A stretch of 64,000 bases of DNA from an uncultured Flavobacteriaceae bacterium (GTDB lineage: Bacteria > Bacteroidota > Bacteroidia > Flavobacteriales > Flavobacteriaceae), in the NCBI GenBank assembly GCA_943788095.1, contig CALSOZ010000019.1, forward strand, positions 1 through 64,000. The letters are read 5' to 3'. The notes below the pieces were generated by a model that saw only the letters and a list, made by a program, of their open reading frames with translations, searched no databases and was not told the DNA's origin. Positions 48,796-58,309 of the stretch are shown piece after piece. The first letter of the stretch is position 1; each line of letters starts with the position of its first letter. Made by a program: the position numbers and the translations under genes.

Positions 48796-50085
48796 ATGAG
48801 TACACAAAAATTCGCAACTCAAGCGTTGCACGCCGGACATGATGTTTCGCAAAACGGAGGCACCAGAGCCGTGCCAATTTACCAATCGACTGCCTATGTG
48901 TTTAATAACTCTGACCATGCAGCAAATTTATTCGCATTAGCTGAGCCAGGGAATATTTATACACGTATAAACAATCCAACAAACGATATATTAGAACAGC
49001 GTTTAGCTGCCTTAGAAGGTGGTATTGCAGCAGTGGTTACTGCATCAGGAACGGCTGCGATTGCTACCAGTCTTTTAACCTTATTGAAAGCGGGCGATCA
49101 TATTGTCGCATCGAGTAGCTTGTATGGTGGAACCTACAATTTACTAAACGTTACACTGCCAAGACATGGGATTACCACCACTTTTGTAGACCCATCAAAC
49201 CCTGAAAACTTTAAAACGGCTGCTCAAGAAAACACCAGAGCTTTCTTTATAGAGTCACTTGGAAATCCAAAGTTAGATGTTTTAGATATTGAAGCAATTT
49301 CAAAAGAAGCCAAAGCATACAAGGTGCCATTAATTGTTGACAATACGGTAGCGACTCCTTACTTATTAAACCCAATAGCATACGGCGCTAATATTGTAAT
49401 TCAATCCCTTACAAAGTATATCAATGGAAATGGGACAGCTTTAGGCGGTGCGATCATTGATGCTGGAACTTTTGACTGGGGAAGTGGAAAATTTCCCGAG
49501 TTTACCGAGCCATCTGCAGGGTATCATGGTCTTGTTTATAACGAGGTAATCGGGGCAGCATCCTTTATCGCGAAAGTGAGAATTGAAGGATTAAGAGATT
49601 ATGGAGCAGCGTTAAGTCCGTTTAATGCATTTCAAATTATTCAAGGGTTAGAAACGCTAGAAATTCGAATCAAAAAACACAGTGAAAGCGCTCTTGAGTT
49701 AGCACAATGGTTACAAAAACAAGAAGACGTTGAATGGGTCAATTATCCAGGATTAGAATCAAGTCCTTACAAAGCATTAGCAGATAAATATTTGCCAAAT
49801 GGACAAAGTGGGATTGTAACGTTTGGAGTCAAAGGCGGTTTTGAAGCTGCTAAAACCATCGCAGATACTACTAAATTATTTTCTTTACTAGCAAATATAG
49901 GAGATACAAAATCTCTAATTATTCACCCTGCCAGTACAACGCATCAACAATTAGATGATGCCGCACAAGAAACCACGGGTGTGACTAAAGATTTAATTCG
50001 CTTATCAGTTGGATTAGAAAATATAGAGGATTTAAAATCCGACTTAACGGAAGCATTCAAAGTTGTAAAAACAGTTTTCGCATAA
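48796..50085 (+). CDS. metY: O-acetylhomoserine aminocarboxypropyltransferase / homocysteine synthase
   Basis: 429 residues, PLP-dependent Cys/Met metabolism family, the longer MetY type. It makes homocysteine from O-acetylhomoserine and sulfide. Motifs: ATQALHAGHDVSQNGGTRAV, YTRINNPTNDILEQRLAALE, the Schiff-base Lys in IQSLTKYINGNGTALGG, and SLLANIGDTKSLIIHPASTT followed by TH. It is the first gene behind the SAM riboswitch. metX, which supplies its substrate, follows after 16 bases. Confidence 0.94.
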   Translation: MSTQKFATQALHAGHDVSQNGGTRAVPIYQSTAYVFNNSDHAANLFALAEPGNIYTRINNPTNDILEQRLAALEGGIAAVVTASGTAAIATSLLTLLKAGDHIVASSSLYGGTYNLLNVTLPRHGITTTFVDPSNPENFKTAAQENTRAFFIESLGNPKLDVLDIEAISKEAKAYKVPLIVDNTVATPYLLNPIAYGANIVIQSLTKYINGNGTALGGAIIDAGTFDWGSGKFPEFTEPSAGYHGLVYNEVIGAASFIAKVRIEGLRDYGAALSPFNAFQIIQGLETLEIRIKKHSESALELAQWLQKQEDVEWVNYPGLESSPYKALADKYLPNGQSGIVTFGVKGGFEAAKTIADTTKLFSLLANIGDTKSLIIHPASTTHQQLDDAAQETTGVTKDLIRLSVGLENIEDLKSDLTEAFKVVKTVFA

Positions 50086-50101
50086 TTTTTTATGGACCCC
50101 A

Positions 50102-51121
50102 ATGAGTGATTTGAAAAGCATAAGTTTTAAGTATACAACCAAAAATGGTAAGACAAACCCAATCAATTTGTCTTACCAGCTTTTTGGTCAAAAACTTCAT
50201 GAGGCCCCTGTGGTCCTTGTGAATCATGCATTGACAGGGAATTCTACAGTCATTGGGAATGATGGTTGGTGGAACGAAATTATTGGAGATGGCAAAGTCA
50301 TAGACACCAATTTATATACCGTTTTAGCCTTTAATATTCCAGGAAATGGATATGACCAAAAGACTGAAAATCTCATTGAAAATTACAAGGATTTTACGGC
50401 CAGAGATATCGCAGAAATTTTTGCAATCTCACTAGATCATTTAAAAATTACACATCTTTTTGCTGCCATAGGAGGCTCTGTTGGTGGTGGGTTAGCTTGG
50501 GAGCTTGCCGCTTTAAAGCCAACACTAATAGAACATCTTATTCCCGTAGCATCCGATTGGAAATCGACCGATTGGCTCATTGCTAATTGTCATATCCAAG
50601 ATCGAATCTTAAACAATTCATCGGAGCCTTTGGTCGATGCGCGTATGCACGCCATGTCGTTATATAGAACTCCAGAATCTTTTAAAGAAAAGTTTGACAG
50701 GGTTTTACAGAAAGATGAAGATATTTTTGCAGTTGAAAGCTGGCTGAATTACCACGGCAAAACGCTCAATGATCGGTTTCAATTAGCGGCTTATAAGATG
50801 ATGAATCAGGTGCTAAAAACAATTGATATCACTCAAGGAAAAGAGAATTTCATTGAAGTAGCTTCAAAAATAAAATCTAATATACACATCATTACGATTA
50901 ACACGGATTTGTTTTTTAAAGCAGACGAAAACTGGGCGACGTATGTGGATTTAAAAACACATAAAGACAATGTCACAATTTCTGAAATTCAATCCATTCA
51001 TGGGCACGATGCTTTTTTAATCGAATTTAAACAGCTAGAGAGCCATATTAGCCACTGTTTTCAAACATCAAAATGTGGTCGATTTAAATTATTAAACCAA
51101 ATTAACTTTTCAAAAATATGA
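50102..51121 (+). CDS. metX: homoserine O-acetyltransferase-like alpha/beta hydrolase
   Basis: 339 residues. MetX acetylates homoserine with acetyl-CoA. Visible features: VLVNHALTGNS (oxyanion region), the nucleophile elbow GGSVGGGLAWE, LIPVASDWKSTDW and the C-terminal catalytic His in IHGHDAFLIE. It is shorter than the typical 370-380 residues, and the elbow reads GGSVGG rather than GGSMGG. The acyl donor (acetyl or succinyl) cannot be told apart by eye; acetyl fits the MetY neighbour. The stop overlaps the next start by four bases (ATGA). Confidence 0.85.
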   Translation: MSDLKSISFKYTTKNGKTNPINLSYQLFGQKLHEAPVVLVNHALTGNSTVIGNDGWWNEIIGDGKVIDTNLYTVLAFNIPGNGYDQKTENLIENYKDFTARDIAEIFAISLDHLKITHLFAAIGGSVGGGLAWELAALKPTLIEHLIPVASDWKSTDWLIANCHIQDRILNNSSEPLVDARMHAMSLYRTPESFKEKFDRVLQKDEDIFAVESWLNYHGKTLNDRFQLAAYKMMNQVLKTIDITQGKENFIEVASKIKSNIHIITINTDLFFKADENWATYVDLKTHKDNVTISEIQSIHGHDAFLIEFKQLESHISHCFQTSKCGRFKLLNQINFSKI

Positions 51122-52284
51122 CCCCCAAAAATTTTGAAACTGACGCGATTCGACAACAATTAGATCGCACTCCCTACGGAGAACATTCAACCCCTTTGTT
51201 TTTAACATCGAGCTTTGTTTTTGACGATGCAGAACATATGCGCGCCTCTTTTGCGGAAGAAAACGATCAAAATCTTTACAGTCGATTTTCAAATCCAAAC
51301 ACCACGGAGTTTGTTGATAAGGTCGTTGCCATGGAAGGAGCCGAAGCAGGGTTTGCATTCGCTTCTGGAATGGCCGCAGTGTTTTCGACTTTTGCAGCCT
51401 TGTTAAATTCGGGAGATCATATTGTCTCTTGTCAATCGGTTTTTGGTTCAACCCATTCGTTGTTCACAAAATATTTTCCAAAATGGAATATTTCAACCTC
51501 CTATTTCAAAGTCGATCAATTAGACACACTCGAAAGTTTGATTCAGCCAAACACGAAAGTTATTTATGCCGAAAGCCCAACCAATCCTGCAGTTGATATT
51601 CTGGATTTAGAAGCACTGGGAAAAATCGCCAAAAAACACAATTTAGTTCTGATTATAGATAACTGTTTTGCATCTCCATATTTACAAAACCCTATCAAAT
51701 TTGGAGCGGATTTAGTGATCCATTCTGCTACCAAGTTGATGGATGGTCAAGGTCGAGTTTTAGGAGGTGTTACCGTAGGAACTGCAGAATTAATACATCA
51801 GATTTATTTGTTTTCCCGAAATACAGGTCCAGCATTGTCTCCTTTTAATGCGTGGGTTCTATCTAAAAGTTTAGAAACCTTAGGCGTTCGAGTGGACCGC
51901 CATTGTAAGAATGCACTGAAAGTGGCCAAATTTTTAGAAAAACATCCCAAAGTAAGTGTGGTGAAATATCCATTCTTAAAGTCACATCCACAATACGAAG
52001 TTGCCAAAAAACAAATGCGTAAAGGCGGTAATGTTGTGTCCTTTGAAATTGTAGGCGGAATTAAAGCTGGTCAAACTTTTTTGAATAAGATTAAATTATG
52101 CTCTTTATCTGCAAACCTTGGAGACTCTAGAACCATTGTCACGCATCCATCGTCTACAACGCACAGTAAATTGTCTGAAGAGGATCGTTTAGAAGCTAGT
52201 ATTACCAATGGATTGATTCGAGTTTCGGTAGGGTTGGAGCATCATAAAGATATTATTAATGACTTGAAACAGGCTTTAGATTAA
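51118..52284 (+). CDS. metZ: PLP-dependent sulfhydrylase, MetZ-type (O-succinyl/acetylhomoserine)
   Basis: 388 residues of the gamma-family of Cys/Met enzymes. Motifs: AIRQQLDRTPYGEHSTPLFL, LYSRFSNPNTTEFVDKVVAM, AFASGMAAVFSTF, the Schiff-base Lys in VIHSATKLMDGQGRVLGG, and LSANLGDSRTIVTHPSSTTH. It is clearly distinct from metY upstream, with an N-terminus (TSSFVFDDAEHM) typical of MetZ. The run thus holds two homocysteine synthases, perhaps for different acylated substrates or conditions. Cystathionine gamma-synthase or lyase are alternatives. Coupled to metX by a four-base overlap. Confidence 0.88.
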   Translation: MTPKNFETDAIRQQLDRTPYGEHSTPLFLTSSFVFDDAEHMRASFAEENDQNLYSRFSNPNTTEFVDKVVAMEGAEAGFAFASGMAAVFSTFAALLNSGDHIVSCQSVFGSTHSLFTKYFPKWNISTSYFKVDQLDTLESLIQPNTKVIYAESPTNPAVDILDLEALGKIAKKHNLVLIIDNCFASPYLQNPIKFGADLVIHSATKLMDGQGRVLGGVTVGTAELIHQIYLFSRNTGPALSPFNAWVLSKSLETLGVRVDRHCKNALKVAKFLEKHPKVSVVKYPFLKSHPQYEVAKKQMRKGGNVVSFEIVGGIKAGQTFLNKIKLCSLSANLGDSRTIVTHPSSTTHSKLSEEDRLEASITNGLIRVSVGLEHHKDIINDLKQALD

Positions 52285-52328
52285 CGCTGAAATAGTCATA
52301 ATTTAAATAAATATAAAATAGTTTAACC

Positions 52329-52586
52329 GTGATTTTAGATAAAGTTTTGGAACCCAAATCAAAAGCAACTAATCCATCAGAACTTCCGGAGGATAACATA
52401 AAAAGAAGCTTGCTAAAAACCATTAGCTGGCGAATTATAGGAACGTTAGATACCATCTTAATTTCTTGGCTCATTACTGGGGCACTTAGTTTGGCCTTTT
52501 CAATTGGACTTATAGAATTAATCACCAAAATGGCGCTCTACTTTTTACATGAGCGAGCGTGGGCTAAAATCAAATGGGGACGATAA
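52329..52586 (+). CDS. DUF2061 membrane protein
   Basis: 85 residues with two short membrane spans after a soluble start: KRSLLKTISWRIIGTLDTIL (the DUF2061 signature) and SLAFSIGLIELITKMALYFL, then LHERAWAKIKWG. DUF2061 proteins are often encoded beside sulfate-assimilation genes in Bacteroidota and other bacteria, but the function is unproven. It lies directly before cysH, separated by only nine bases, so it is part of the same transcript. Confidence 0.9.
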   Translation: MILDKVLEPKSKATNPSELPEDNIKRSLLKTISWRIIGTLDTILISWLITGALSLAFSIGLIELITKMALYFLHERAWAKIKWGR

Positions 52587-52595
52587 TAATTGAGC

Positions 52596-53204
52596 ATGAA
52601 TATAGAACAAACAAATATAGAACTCGCAACTAAAACCCCTCTTGAAATTGTACAATGGGCGATCACTAATGCGCAAACACCAATCCTAACCACCAATTTC
52701 AGACCCTATGAGTCTGCTATTTTACATCTAGTTGCAACGGTCAATCCATCTATTAAAGTGATTTGGTGCGATACGGGCTACAATACTCCCAGCACCTATA
52801 AGCATGCCGAAGAATTAACAGAATTATTAGCCTTAAACATTCAACTTTATATCCCAAAACAAACCGCAGCACATCGTGATGTAGTGTTGGGAATTCCGCA
52901 AGTAGAAGATCCAAAGCATCAACTATTTACAGAGCAAGTGAAACTAGAACCTTTTAAACGTGCGATGACAGAACACAGTCCAGATGTTTGGTTTACTAAC
53001 CTAAGAAAAGGACAAACGGCATTTAGAGACAGCATTGGAATCCTATCGCGTAGTGCCGATGGGGTTTTAAAAGTGAGTCCATTTTATCAGTATTCTGATG
53101 CGGATTTAGATCAATATATCGCCGACCACCAGCTGCCAAATGAATTCAATTATTTTGATCCAACCAAACAATTAGACAATAGAGAATGTGGTTTACACCT
53201 ATAA
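52596..53204 (+). CDS. cysH: phosphoadenylyl-sulfate reductase-like CysH
   Basis: 202 residues from the ATG at 52596; an in-frame TTG six bases earlier is less likely. It reduces activated sulfate to sulfite. Motifs: PILTTNFRPYESAILHLVAT (PP-loop-like), IKVIWCDTGYNTP, VWFTNLRKGQTAFRDS, and the C-terminal catalytic Cys in NRECGLHL. Only two Cys are seen. The CC and CxxC pairs that hold the 4Fe-4S cluster of APS reductases are absent, so by sequence it is the PAPS type. No APS kinase (cysC) is seen in the window. The run continues with cysD. Confidence 0.93.
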   Translation: MNIEQTNIELATKTPLEIVQWAITNAQTPILTTNFRPYESAILHLVATVNPSIKVIWCDTGYNTPSTYKHAEELTELLALNIQLYIPKQTAAHRDVVLGIPQVEDPKHQLFTEQVKLEPFKRAMTEHSPDVWFTNLRKGQTAFRDSIGILSRSADGVLKVSPFYQYSDADLDQYIADHQLPNEFNYFDPTKQLDNRECGLHL

Positions 53205-53214
53205 ATAAAATACT

Positions 53215-54120
53215 ATGATTAAAAATACATCCCATATTAATCCACTCGAAAATGAAGCGATCTATGTTTTTAGGGAAGTCGTCGCTCAGTTTGAAAAACC
53301 AGTGTTATTATTTTCTGGAGGAAAAGATTCCATCACATTGGTGCGATTGGCTCAGAAAGCGTTTTATCCGTCTAAAATTCCATTTCCATTACTTCACATA
53401 GATACAGGGCATAATTTCCCTGAAACGATTGCATTTCGAGACAAATTAACCAAAGAGCTTGGTCTGGAATTGATTGTTAGAAATGTCCAAGATTCCATCG
53501 ATCAAGGCAAAGTAAAAGAAGAATCCGGACGCTACTCGAGTCGAAATGTTTTACAAACGACCACTTTACTCGATGCCATCGAAGAATTTAAATTTGACGC
53601 CTGTATTGGCGGTGCTCGACGTGATGAAGAAAAAGCGCGCGCTAAAGAACGAATGTTTTCTATACGCGATGATTTTGGACAATGGGACGAAAAAAATCAA
53701 CGTCCAGAACTTTTTGACATGCTCAATGGACAAATTGAATTAGGTCAAAATGTCCGTGTATTTCCAATTTCAAATTGGACCGAACTGGATGTCTGGTCCT
53801 ATATCGAAAAAGAACAAATCGAAATTCCATCTATCTATTTTGCACACCTTCGAAAAACATTCGTCAGAGATGGGATGATTTGGACCAATGATGATGCCAT
53901 CGTTTTTAGAGATAAAGAAGAAGAAGTGAAAGAACGTCTTATTAGATTCCGAACTGTGGGCGATATGAGTTGTACAGCAGCGGTACTTTCCTCAGCAAGT
54001 GACATTTCATCGGTGGTGAAAGAAATCCGAGCGTCAACAATTTCAGAACGTGGGGCTCGTATCGATGATAAACGTTCTGAAGCAGCCATGGAAAAACGAA
54101 AACAACACGGCTACTTTTAG
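53215..54120 (+). CDS. cysD: sulfate adenylyltransferase subunit 2
   Basis: 301 residues. CysD carries the adenylylating PP-loop site: LLFSGGKDSITLVRLA. Other signatures: FPLLHIDTGHNFPETIAFRD, GGARRDEEKARAKERMFSIR, NWTELDVWSYIEKEQIEIPS and RTVGDMSCTAAVLSSA. It works with CysN to make APS from sulfate and ATP. It follows cysH by ten bases; 58 bases separate it from cysN, with a small hairpin (ATTCCT-TTTT-AGGAAT at 54150-54165). Confidence 0.96.
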   Translation: MIKNTSHINPLENEAIYVFREVVAQFEKPVLLFSGGKDSITLVRLAQKAFYPSKIPFPLLHIDTGHNFPETIAFRDKLTKELGLELIVRNVQDSIDQGKVKEESGRYSSRNVLQTTTLLDAIEEFKFDACIGGARRDEEKARAKERMFSIRDDFGQWDEKNQRPELFDMLNGQIELGQNVRVFPISNWTELDVWSYIEKEQIEIPSIYFAHLRKTFVRDGMIWTNDDAIVFRDKEEEVKERLIRFRTVGDMSCTAAVLSSASDISSVVKEIRASTISERGARIDDKRSEAAMEKRKQHGYF

Positions 54121-54178
54121 CCTCATAAAACAATAGTAAATAAGTAAACATTCCTTTTTAGGAATTTATAAAAAGCAT

Positions 54179-55426
54179 ATGGAAGTTCTAAAAATTGCAA
54201 CAGCTGGAAGTGTTGATGACGGAAAAAGCACCCTTATTGGGCGGTTGCTTTATGACACCAAATCACTTACAAGTGATAAAATTGAAGCGATCGAAAAAAC
54301 AAGCAAGCAAAAAGGGTATGATTACCTAGATTTTTCGCTGGCGACCGACGGACTCGTTGCCGAAAGAGAGCAAGGAATCACGATTGACGTCGCTCATATT
54401 TACTTCTCAACAGCCAACAAAAGCTACATCATTGCAGATACGCCGGGCCATGTTGAGTACACTCGAAACATGATCACTGGGGCTTCAACGTCTCAAACCG
54501 CCATCATTCTTATCGATGCCAGAAAAGGAGTGATTGAGCAAACCAAACGCCACTTTTTTATTAATAATTTGTTGCGTATTAAGGAAGTTGTGGTTGCAAT
54601 TAATAAAATGGATTTGGTTGACTATTCTGAAGAAATTTATGAATCCATCAAAACGGATTTTCAAAAATTATTAAAAGAACGTGACTATCAAGATCAAAGA
54701 ATTACGTTTATTCCGGTGAGTGCTTTAAAAGGGGACAACATCGTTCACAAATCTGAAACCATGTCGTGGTACAATGGTGAAACACTTTTAGAACATTTGG
54801 AAGCCTTAGATTTTAAAGATATTTATAATGTTGGTACGCCTCGGTTTCCTGTTCAATGCGTGATACGCCCCAAAACAGACGCGTTTCATGATTTTAGAGG
54901 CTATGCAGGGAAAGTGTATGGTGGAGAACTCAGTATTGGGGATACAGTTTTGGCATTGCCTTCCAATACTAAAACCAAAATTAAATCGATTTATTTTTAT
55001 GATGAAGAAGTACAAACGGCTTCCAGAAGATCCTCGGTAACCATTACTTTAGAAGATGAAATCAACATCAGTCGTGGCGATATGATTACAAAAACTGACA
55101 ATCTTCCAACGATCGATAAACAATTTACAGCCACAATTGCTTGGATGGATCGCGATACGCTAACTGCAGGCAATAAATATGTGATCCAGCATGGGGTGAA
55201 TAAAGTCCAAGCCAAAGTAGAACGGATCCACCACATCATCAAAACCGATTATTCAGGAATTATAGAAAACGTAGACCACTTAGAAATCAATGACATCGCC
55301 CTGGTCTCTTTTAAGTTAAACAAGCCAATTTTCTATGATGCTTTTAAAAATCACAGAACCAATGGGTCCTTTATCATCATTGATCCACAAACAAATACGA
55401 CTGCTGGCGCAGGATTCATTCAATAA
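54179..55426 (+). CDS. cysN: sulfate adenylyltransferase subunit 1 (GTPase)
   Basis: 415 residues of the EF-Tu-like GTPase that drives CysD. G1 GSVDDGKST, G3 DTPGHVEYTRNM and G4 NKMDLVD are intact, with the Switch I region LVAEREQGITIDVAHIYF. It ends after the beta-barrel domains; there is no fused CysC kinase domain, so APS phosphorylation must come from elsewhere, if needed. Eight bases separate it from the sulfite reductase gene. Confidence 0.95.
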   Translation: MEVLKIATAGSVDDGKSTLIGRLLYDTKSLTSDKIEAIEKTSKQKGYDYLDFSLATDGLVAEREQGITIDVAHIYFSTANKSYIIADTPGHVEYTRNMITGASTSQTAIILIDARKGVIEQTKRHFFINNLLRIKEVVVAINKMDLVDYSEEIYESIKTDFQKLLKERDYQDQRITFIPVSALKGDNIVHKSETMSWYNGETLLEHLEALDFKDIYNVGTPRFPVQCVIRPKTDAFHDFRGYAGKVYGGELSIGDTVLALPSNTKTKIKSIYFYDEEVQTASRRSSVTITLEDEINISRGDMITKTDNLPTIDKQFTATIAWMDRDTLTAGNKYVIQHGVNKVQAKVERIHHIIKTDYSGIIENVDHLEINDIALVSFKLNKPIFYDAFKNHRTNGSFIIIDPQTNTTAGAGFIQ

Positions 55427-55434
55427 TTCACAAA

Positions 55435-57522
55435 ATGCAAAGTTTTAGAACTGAAATAGAAAACCCAATTGTTGAAAAAGACATCATTGAATTAGCTGAT
55501 AAAATTGAGCTATTCAAAGAGGGGAAAATAGATGAAGAAAAATTTAGAAGCCTCCGTTTGGCGAGAGGTGTCTATGGACAACGTCAACAAGGCGTACAAA
55601 TGATACGCATAAAATTGCCGTACGGAAAAGTGTCCAGTCACCAATTGCGCCGCATTGCAGACGTTTCTGACGAGTATTCTCGAGGGCGGCTACACATTAC
55701 AACACGTCAAGATATCCAGATTCATTATGTTGATTTAGATCGTACTCCCGAACTTTGGACTGAACTCGAACGGGACAATGTCACTTTGAGAGAAGCCTGT
55801 GGAAACACGGTTAGAAACGTCACCGCATCTGAAACTGCAGGATTTGATGTGAATGAACCTTTTGATGTGTCGCCTTATGCGGATGCCCTATTTAAATTCT
55901 TTCTTAGAAATCCAATTTGTCAAGAAATGGGACGGAAATTTAAAGTCTCTTTTTCGTCTTCAGATACAGACACAGGCTTGTCTTACATACATGACCTTGG
56001 TTTCATTGCTAAAATTGAAAATAACATTCCAGGATTTAAAGTCATGATTGGTGGCGGATTAGGGTCGCAACCGCGTCATGCCGACACACTCTATAGTTTT
56101 TTACCGAGTGATAAAATCATTCCTTTGATGGAAGGTGTATTACGAGTTTTTGACCGTCATGGCGAGCGTAAAAGTCGCTCAAAAGCACGGATGAAATTTC
56201 TATTAAAATCAATTGGCTTAGAAGCGTTTAAAGAATTAATAGAAACAGAAAAAATAGCGATTGAGCACCAGTCAGTTCCCATAAACGCTGATAATTTTCC
56301 AAGCTCTAAACCGGTGGAGATCGAAACTCCGAGGGTAGAAATTACAGATCCAAAAACATTTGAATCGTGGAAAATGACCAATCTAATTCCTCAAAAACAA
56401 AACGGCTATAAAGCCATTGGAGTTAAAGTGTTATTGGGAGATTTTTATACGGACAAAGCAAGACTTTTGGCTGATTTAGTTGAGACCTATGCAGCGGGTG
56501 AACTGCGTCTAACCTTGCGTCAAAATATCGTGATTCCTTTTGTAAAAGAAGCGTTGATTCCGTTTTTTTATACCGAATTAAAAAAACTAGGCTTTACAGA
56601 ACTTGGGTATAATAAAGCCGTTGATATCACAGCTTGTCCTGGGACGGACACCTGTAATTTAGGGATTTCAAGCAGTACAGGAATTGCAAGAGAACTCGAA
56701 AATATTATCAAATCAGAGTATCCTCAATATTTGAATAATAAAGATTTAGTCATCAAAATTAGTGGTTGTATGAATGCTTGTGGACAGCACAACATGGCCA
56801 ATATTGGGTTTCAAGGGATGTCCATAAAAACGAAAAACAATTTAGTCGCTCCAGCACTTCAAGTGTTGTTGGGCGGAGGAAATTTAGGCGATGGAAACGG
56901 TCGGTTTGCGGACAAAGTGATCAAAATTCCGAGCAAAAGAGGCCCAGAAGCTTTGCGTTATATTTTAGATGATTTCGAACAAAATTCGGAACAAGATACT
57001 TTCTATGAATACTACACGATTCAAGGTGAAAAATATTTTTATAATTTACTAAAAAACCTTTCAGATAGCACCAATTTATCTGCGGATGAATATATTGATT
57101 GGGGATCAAAACAAGCCTACGTGAAGGCCATAGGAATTGGTGAATGTGCAGGAGTTGTCATCGATTTAATCGCGACCTTATTTTTAGAAAGCGATGAAAA
57201 AATAATGAATGCACGCTCCGATTATGAATCAAAAGCCTATAACAACGCAATCTACTTTGCGTATAGCTCAATGGTCAATTCTGCGAAAGCAATGTTATTA
57301 TCAAAAAACCATTCAACCAATACACAAGCCTCTATTATTAAGCAATTTGATGAGGTGTTTGTTTCCACAAATTTAATTTCGTTAGGGTCAACGTTTTCGG
57401 AACTTATTTACCAAATTAACACCAATGCCCCTACCGAGTTATTTGCTAAGAATTACATCAATACTGCAAACGAGTTTTTAACGACTGTAAAAGAATTTAG
57501 AAAAAATGATCTCGACGCTTAA
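55435..57522 (+). CDS. sir: ferredoxin-type sulfite reductase with C-terminal HEPN-like extension
   Basis: 695 residues. The catalytic part (about 1-500) is a sirohaem nitrite/sulfite reductase: the duplicated ferrite-binding units (QQGVQMIRIKLPYGKV; LHITTRQDIQIHYVD), LREACGNTVRNVTA, and the 4Fe-4S/sirohaem ligands C-x5-C in TACPGTDTCNLG and C-x3-C in SGCMNACGQH. After about residue 545 an all-helical extension begins (GECAGVVIDLIATLFLESD, YNNAIYFAYSSMVNSAKAML), which resembles HEPN domains. The stop overlaps cobA by 17 bases. With two sirohaem genes and a ferredoxin reductase downstream, sulfite rather than nitrite is the likely substrate. Confidence 0.93.
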   Translation: MQSFRTEIENPIVEKDIIELADKIELFKEGKIDEEKFRSLRLARGVYGQRQQGVQMIRIKLPYGKVSSHQLRRIADVSDEYSRGRLHITTRQDIQIHYVDLDRTPELWTELERDNVTLREACGNTVRNVTASETAGFDVNEPFDVSPYADALFKFFLRNPICQEMGRKFKVSFSSSDTDTGLSYIHDLGFIAKIENNIPGFKVMIGGGLGSQPRHADTLYSFLPSDKIIPLMEGVLRVFDRHGERKSRSKARMKFLLKSIGLEAFKELIETEKIAIEHQSVPINADNFPSSKPVEIETPRVEITDPKTFESWKMTNLIPQKQNGYKAIGVKVLLGDFYTDKARLLADLVETYAAGELRLTLRQNIVIPFVKEALIPFFYTELKKLGFTELGYNKAVDITACPGTDTCNLGISSSTGIARELENIIKSEYPQYLNNKDLVIKISGCMNACGQHNMANIGFQGMSIKTKNNLVAPALQVLLGGGNLGDGNGRFADKVIKIPSKRGPEALRYILDDFEQNSEQDTFYEYYTIQGEKYFYNLLKNLSDSTNLSADEYIDWGSKQAYVKAIGIGECAGVVIDLIATLFLESDEKIMNARSDYESKAYNNAIYFAYSSMVNSAKAMLLSKNHSTNTQASIIKQFDEVFVSTNLISLGSTFSELIYQINTNAPTELFAKNYINTANEFLTTVKEFRKNDLDA

Positions 57523-58309
57523 TTATATCAAACAGTTCACTCCCAGCCCTAAATTAACGGTTGTGGGCGCAGGTCCAGGCGACTCGGAACTCATCACTTT
57601 AAAAGCCATCAGAGCTATTAGTTCTGCGGATGTCATTTTATATGACGCCCTTGTAAATAGTGAGTTGTTAGAATATGCGTCAAGGACTTCTGAGAAAATT
57701 TTTGTCGGAAAACGCCGTGGATGTTACTCCTATCAACAAGAACAAATTAATGATTTAATTGTCGCCAAAGCGAACCGTTATGGTCATGTGGTACGTTTAA
57801 AAGGAGGCGATCCGTTTGTGTTTGGACGGGGCTCTGAAGAGCTTGAGTTTGCTCAAAAGCATCATCTGGAAACTGAAGTTGTCCCAGGAATATCGTCGGC
57901 TTTGGCAGTGCCAGCAGGTCAAGGCATTCCATTAACAATGCGCCATGTGTCTGAAAGTTTCTGGGTCATCACTGGGACGACTAAACTACATCAGCTTTCT
58001 TCGGATATTAGGATCGCAGCACAATCGACAGCGACCATTGTCATACTAATGGGGATGGGTAAATTAAGTGAGATTGTCAAGGTGTTTTCCAATGCAGGAA
58101 AAGAAAATACGCCTGTAGCCATCATACAAAATGGTTCGACTCTTCATGAAAAATCTGGTTTTGGAACCATTCAAACCATCGAATCTGTTGTCGCAGAAAA
58201 ACAACTAAGTTCTCCTGCAATTATAGTTATTGGCGAAGTTGTTTCTAATTGTGTTACATTAAATTCAATTTCAAAAGAAGTACAAATCGATTCTTTAATA
58301 CACAACTAA
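57506..58309 (+). CDS. cobA: uroporphyrinogen-III C-methyltransferase
   Basis: 267 residues. It methylates uroporphyrinogen III with SAM to precorrin-2, the start of sirohaem synthesis. Motifs: LTVVGAGPGDSELITLKAIR, VILYDALVN, VVRLKGGDPFVFGRGSEEL, VVPGISSALAVPAGQGIPLT and TIVILMGMGKL. It overlaps the reductase gene by 17 bases and the next gene by one, so the enzyme and its cofactor supply are tied. Confidence 0.95.
   Translation: MISTLNYIKQFTPSPKLTVVGAGPGDSELITLKAIRAISSADVILYDALVNSELLEYASRTSEKIFVGKRRGCYSYQQEQINDLIVAKANRYGHVVRLKGGDPFVFGRGSEELEFAQKHHLETEVVPGISSALAVPAGQGIPLTMRHVSESFWVITGTTKLHQLSSDIRIAAQSTATIVILMGMGKLSEIVKVFSNAGKENTPVAIIQNGSTLHEKSGFGTIQTIESVVAEKQLSSPAIIVIGEVVSNCVTLNSISKEVQIDSLIHN

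Noticed and set aside
54150-54165. Hairpin between cysD and cysN as a terminator
   Set aside because: The stem is only six base pairs and no T run follows; at most a weak processing or stability element.
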